DNA from: UBA2821 sp902763335
GTDB lineage: Bacteria > Bacillota > Clostridia > Lachnospirales > Lachnospiraceae
Strand: one strand, 5' to 3'
Length of the DNA stretch: 64,000 nucleotides
Assembly (NCBI GenBank): GCA_052066835.1
Contig: JBQHRJ010000009.1
Every line of letters begins with the position of its first letter. Within the stretch, counting starts at the first letter, position 1. This document shows positions 62,433-64,000 of the stretch, piece by piece. The notes beneath the pieces were generated by a model. It did not search any database. It was not told the DNA's origin and worked only from the letters and a program-made list of their open reading frames with translations. Position numbers and translations under genes: made by a program.

Positions 62433-62738
62433 ATGGATAAAAATGAAATCTTAAAAATGGCACAAGTAGAAAATCAGGATGAAATGGAATTACAGGTAAA
62501 AGACAAATCGATGATGTGGTCATATATTGTCATGGTTGTCATGGCTGCAATATTTTCATTTATCCGTTCGGAGCAGGGATTACCTATGATGGATTTAACG
62601 GCTACGGTTTCAGCTTCTGTATGTGCTGCTATGACATACAGATTTATTAAGACCAGAAATAAAGAGCATCTATTTTTGGCTTTAATAATGTTTGTTGTTG
62701 CTATAGTGGCTATCGTGAGATTTGTTATGGGGCATTAG
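62433..62738 (+). CDS. Small membrane protein (DUF6442-like)
   Basis: This 101-residue protein has a charged N-terminus (residues 1-27) and three hydrophobic segments (about 28-45, 52-70, 78-98). It matches the small membrane proteins that are paired with XRE regulators in firmicutes. The role is unknown. ATG 62433 follows GGAG by 8 bases. The XRE gene starts 3 bases after its stop. Confidence 0.7.
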   Translation: MDKNEILKMAQVENQDEMELQVKDKSMMWSYIVMVVMAAIFSFIRSEQGLPMMDLTATVSASVCAAMTYRFIKTRNKEHLFLALIMFVVAIVAIVRFVMGH

Positions 62739-62741
62739 AGT

Positions 62742-62948
62742 ATGAATGATAAGCTGGAATTAAAAAATAATATAAAAGAGATTCGTACAGAAAAAAAATT
62801 ATCACAGGCTGCATTAGCCAAATTAGTAGGTGTTTCGAGAAATACAATAAGTTCAATTGAAACAGGACAATTTAATCCGACAGCTAAATTAGCCTTATTG
62901 TTATGCATAGCTTTGGATAAAAAGTTTGAAGAACTATTTTATTTTTAG
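62742..62948 (+). CDS. XRE-family transcriptional regulator
   Basis: This 68-residue protein is a single HTH domain: IKEIRTEKKLSQAALAKLVGVSRNTISSIETGQFNPTAKLALLLCIALD. It is of the small Cro/C1 type that regulates its own operon with a membrane partner. The direct repeats at 62378 and 62411 are the probable binding sites. Confidence 0.88.
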   Translation: MNDKLELKNNIKEIRTEKKLSQAALAKLVGVSRNTISSIETGQFNPTAKLALLLCIALDKKFEELFYF

Positions 62949-62973
62949 AAGTAAATGTTAGTTTGACTTATAA

Positions 62974-62999
62974 GGGAGGAGAATATTATATCTCCTCCC
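62974..62999. terminator. Possible terminator between the XRE and sigma-like genes
   Basis: GGGAGGAGA (62974-62982) and TCTCCTCCC (62991-62999) are perfect complements with an 8-base loop. T-runs are short on both sides, so it is a weak candidate. Confidence 0.55.
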
Positions 63000-63002
63000 T
63001 GA

Positions 63003-63764
63003 TTATTCTTCCCCTTCTATAGTGAGTGCGTCGAGAGACATTTTCATGACACGTTCAACTTCGTCCTCATCAAGAGAAAGATATTCAGAGAGTTCAGCTA
63101 ATGTAGGTTCACGCTCAAGGTCTTGTGCAAGCTCTGTTGAAGCGTGGTCTAATGCATTTGCCCTGTCTGCAATATGATTTCCTATTCTGCTGGATGAATT
63201 CTGTTCATCTATGGCATCGTTTATGGCATCTGTAATGTAGCCGGTGAGATGAGTTCTGAACTGCTCAATGTCAGCGTCACCGTCATAACATGATATTCCC
63301 TCTATAAGTCCCAGATTACCTTCCTGTATCATGTCTCCCATGGTCAGACCGCATTTTGAAAAATCATCTACAATATTCATGACAAGATGAAGATTCTGCT
63401 CGGCAAGTTCATTTAACAGGTTCTCACCGGAAATGTGTCTGCGTATAAGTTCGATATGCTGTTCTTCATCGAGTATATCAACGTGCTTAATATCTTCTTT
63501 GTACATTTCAACAAAGTTTTTCTCAAGTTCACTTATATGAGGCTGTTTAGCAGAAGAAGCAGCTTTCTTATTACCGTCTGTAATTCCGGATATACTTATT
63601 CCTTGTCCGGTCAGATATTTTATAACAGGGTCTTTCATCTGTTCATAATCTATAATACCGTCAAATGCAGCCTTCACTTCATCCGCATCAAGTATATTGC
63701 CTTTATCGGCAGCCTTTTCTACAAGTGAGGAAAGTGCATCATTAAATTCACGTTTTTTATCCAT
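63003..63764 (-). CDS. Sigma-70-like protein lacking region 4
   Basis: This 253-residue protein has a region 1.1-like N-terminus (KGNILDADEVKAAFDGIIDYEQMKDPVIKYL), a region 2 (LLNELAEQNLHLVMNIVDD to MIQEGNLGLIEGISCYDGDADIEQF), and a region 3-like end (REPTLAELSEYLSLDEDEVERVM). Region 4, needed for -35 recognition, is missing. The region 2.3 sequence where sigma factors have WW reads THLTGYITDAI, so the promoter-melting aromatic pair is lost. It is derived from RpoD but unlikely to be an ordinary sigma factor. ATG 63764 follows GGAGG by 7 bases. Confidence 0.75.
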   Translation of the reverse strand: MDKKREFNDALSSLVEKAADKGNILDADEVKAAFDGIIDYEQMKDPVIKYLTGQGISISGITDGNKKAASSAKQPHISELEKNFVEMYKEDIKHVDILDEEQHIELIRRHISGENLLNELAEQNLHLVMNIVDDFSKCGLTMGDMIQEGNLGLIEGISCYDGDADIEQFRTHLTGYITDAINDAIDEQNSSSRIGNHIADRANALDHASTELAQDLEREPTLAELSEYLSLDEDEVERVMKMSLDALTIEGEE

Positions 63765-63824
63765 TTTAAACCTCCAGTTTCCGTCAGTACAAAGTACCGG
63801 CAAATATCTTATGACTCTAACATT

Positions 63825-63854
63825 ATTATACAGGCATTGTCAAGTTTTGCACAA
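63825..63854 (-). promoter_or_regulatory. Candidate promoter of the sigma-like gene
   Basis: On the minus strand TTGTGC (63854-63849), 18 bases, TATAAT (63830-63825). It lies about 60 bases before the sigma-like start. Confidence 0.45.
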
Positions 63855-64000
63855 AAACTTTAAACTATGTGATATTATATAAATAATTTACTAAGACTTC
63901 CCATACCTAAAATGGGCTTCGCACCTTGAAAATTCAATACTTCAGCTAACAAAATAGCGATTTATGCCACCACAGCCTCTGGATGGAGTGCATTACGCAG
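63855..64000. other. Intergenic sequence at the window edge
   Basis: No full gene is visible. On the minus strand the frame at 64000-63962 reads RNALHPEAVVA and a stop, which could be the end of a gene starting outside the window. The coding case is weak. Confidence 0.25.

Noticed and set aside
63900..64000. rRNA operon edge
   Set aside because: CACCTTGAAAATTCAATA recalls sequences near rRNA genes, but no rRNA sequence is present in the window.

Overview
The window looks like chromosome of a low-GC, spore-forming member of the Clostridia, most probably a Lachnospiraceae. The support is the gene set: YyaC, SpmA, RicT/YaaT, DUF2508, DUF5702 and DUF5711 proteins, a DUF6382-FHA protein beside a Tad pilus cluster, and a TSCPD protein. 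Shine-Dalgarno sites are strong and AT-rich codons dominate. I do not name a species. Layout: bases 1-2400 hold the tail of an FtsX/MacB-type permease and a metal-export pair (HMA protein plus P1B ATPase) behind a textbook ArsR/SmtB operator. An alpha-glucosidase follows. Bases 4880-14200 are a complete Tad/Flp type IV pilus operon: tadZ-like, tadA, tadB, tadC, flp pilin, DUF5702 protein, two TadE-like pseudopilins, prepilin peptidase and an FHA protein. A rhomboid protease, a flavodoxin-SCP2 fusion, a histidine kinase, HIT, MurG, TSCPD, Pgi, sirtuin, a PTS IIC protein and YyaC run to 25.4 kb. Bases 25.5-29.4 kb carry two structured repeats, a LysM protein, a DUF5711 protein, CvpA and tRNA-Cys. 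From 29.5 to 35.8 kb the order matches the Bacillus yaaO-tmk-yaaR-holB-yaaT-yabB-yabC neighbourhood, except that a guanylate-kinase-like protein sits where tmk is expected. A five-module TetR/GGDEF/EAL/REC/GGDEF protein, SpmA, a leucine T-box with leuS, and DegV follow. Bases 43.4-46.9 kb are accessory DNA: a complete 1.8 kb IS4-family element with a 10-bp terminal inverted repeat, a GH114-like secreted protein, and a truncated second IS copy. Then come secreted LRR and Ig-like proteins, a flavin reductase, an OLD-family nuclease overlapping a shikimate-kinase-like gene, and ilvE. A decayed zone (54.1-56.3 kb) holds a lipoprotein-like pseudogene and a DUF4132/DUF5724-like pseudogene, and is followed by a HigB/HigA-ImmA toxin-antitoxin pair. 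The window closes with a split transketolase, a large secreted Ig-like protein, a small membrane protein/XRE regulator pair, and a sigma-70-like protein that lacks region 4. The most interesting hidden signal is a family of about 140-220 nt intergenic palindromic elements: four full copies and two remnants. Their stems differ between copies by compensatory changes on both arms, so base pairing appears to be conserved. One copy lies between the T-box terminator and leuS, one abuts the broken lipoprotein gene, and a remnant supplies the ribosome binding site of the decarboxylase gene.
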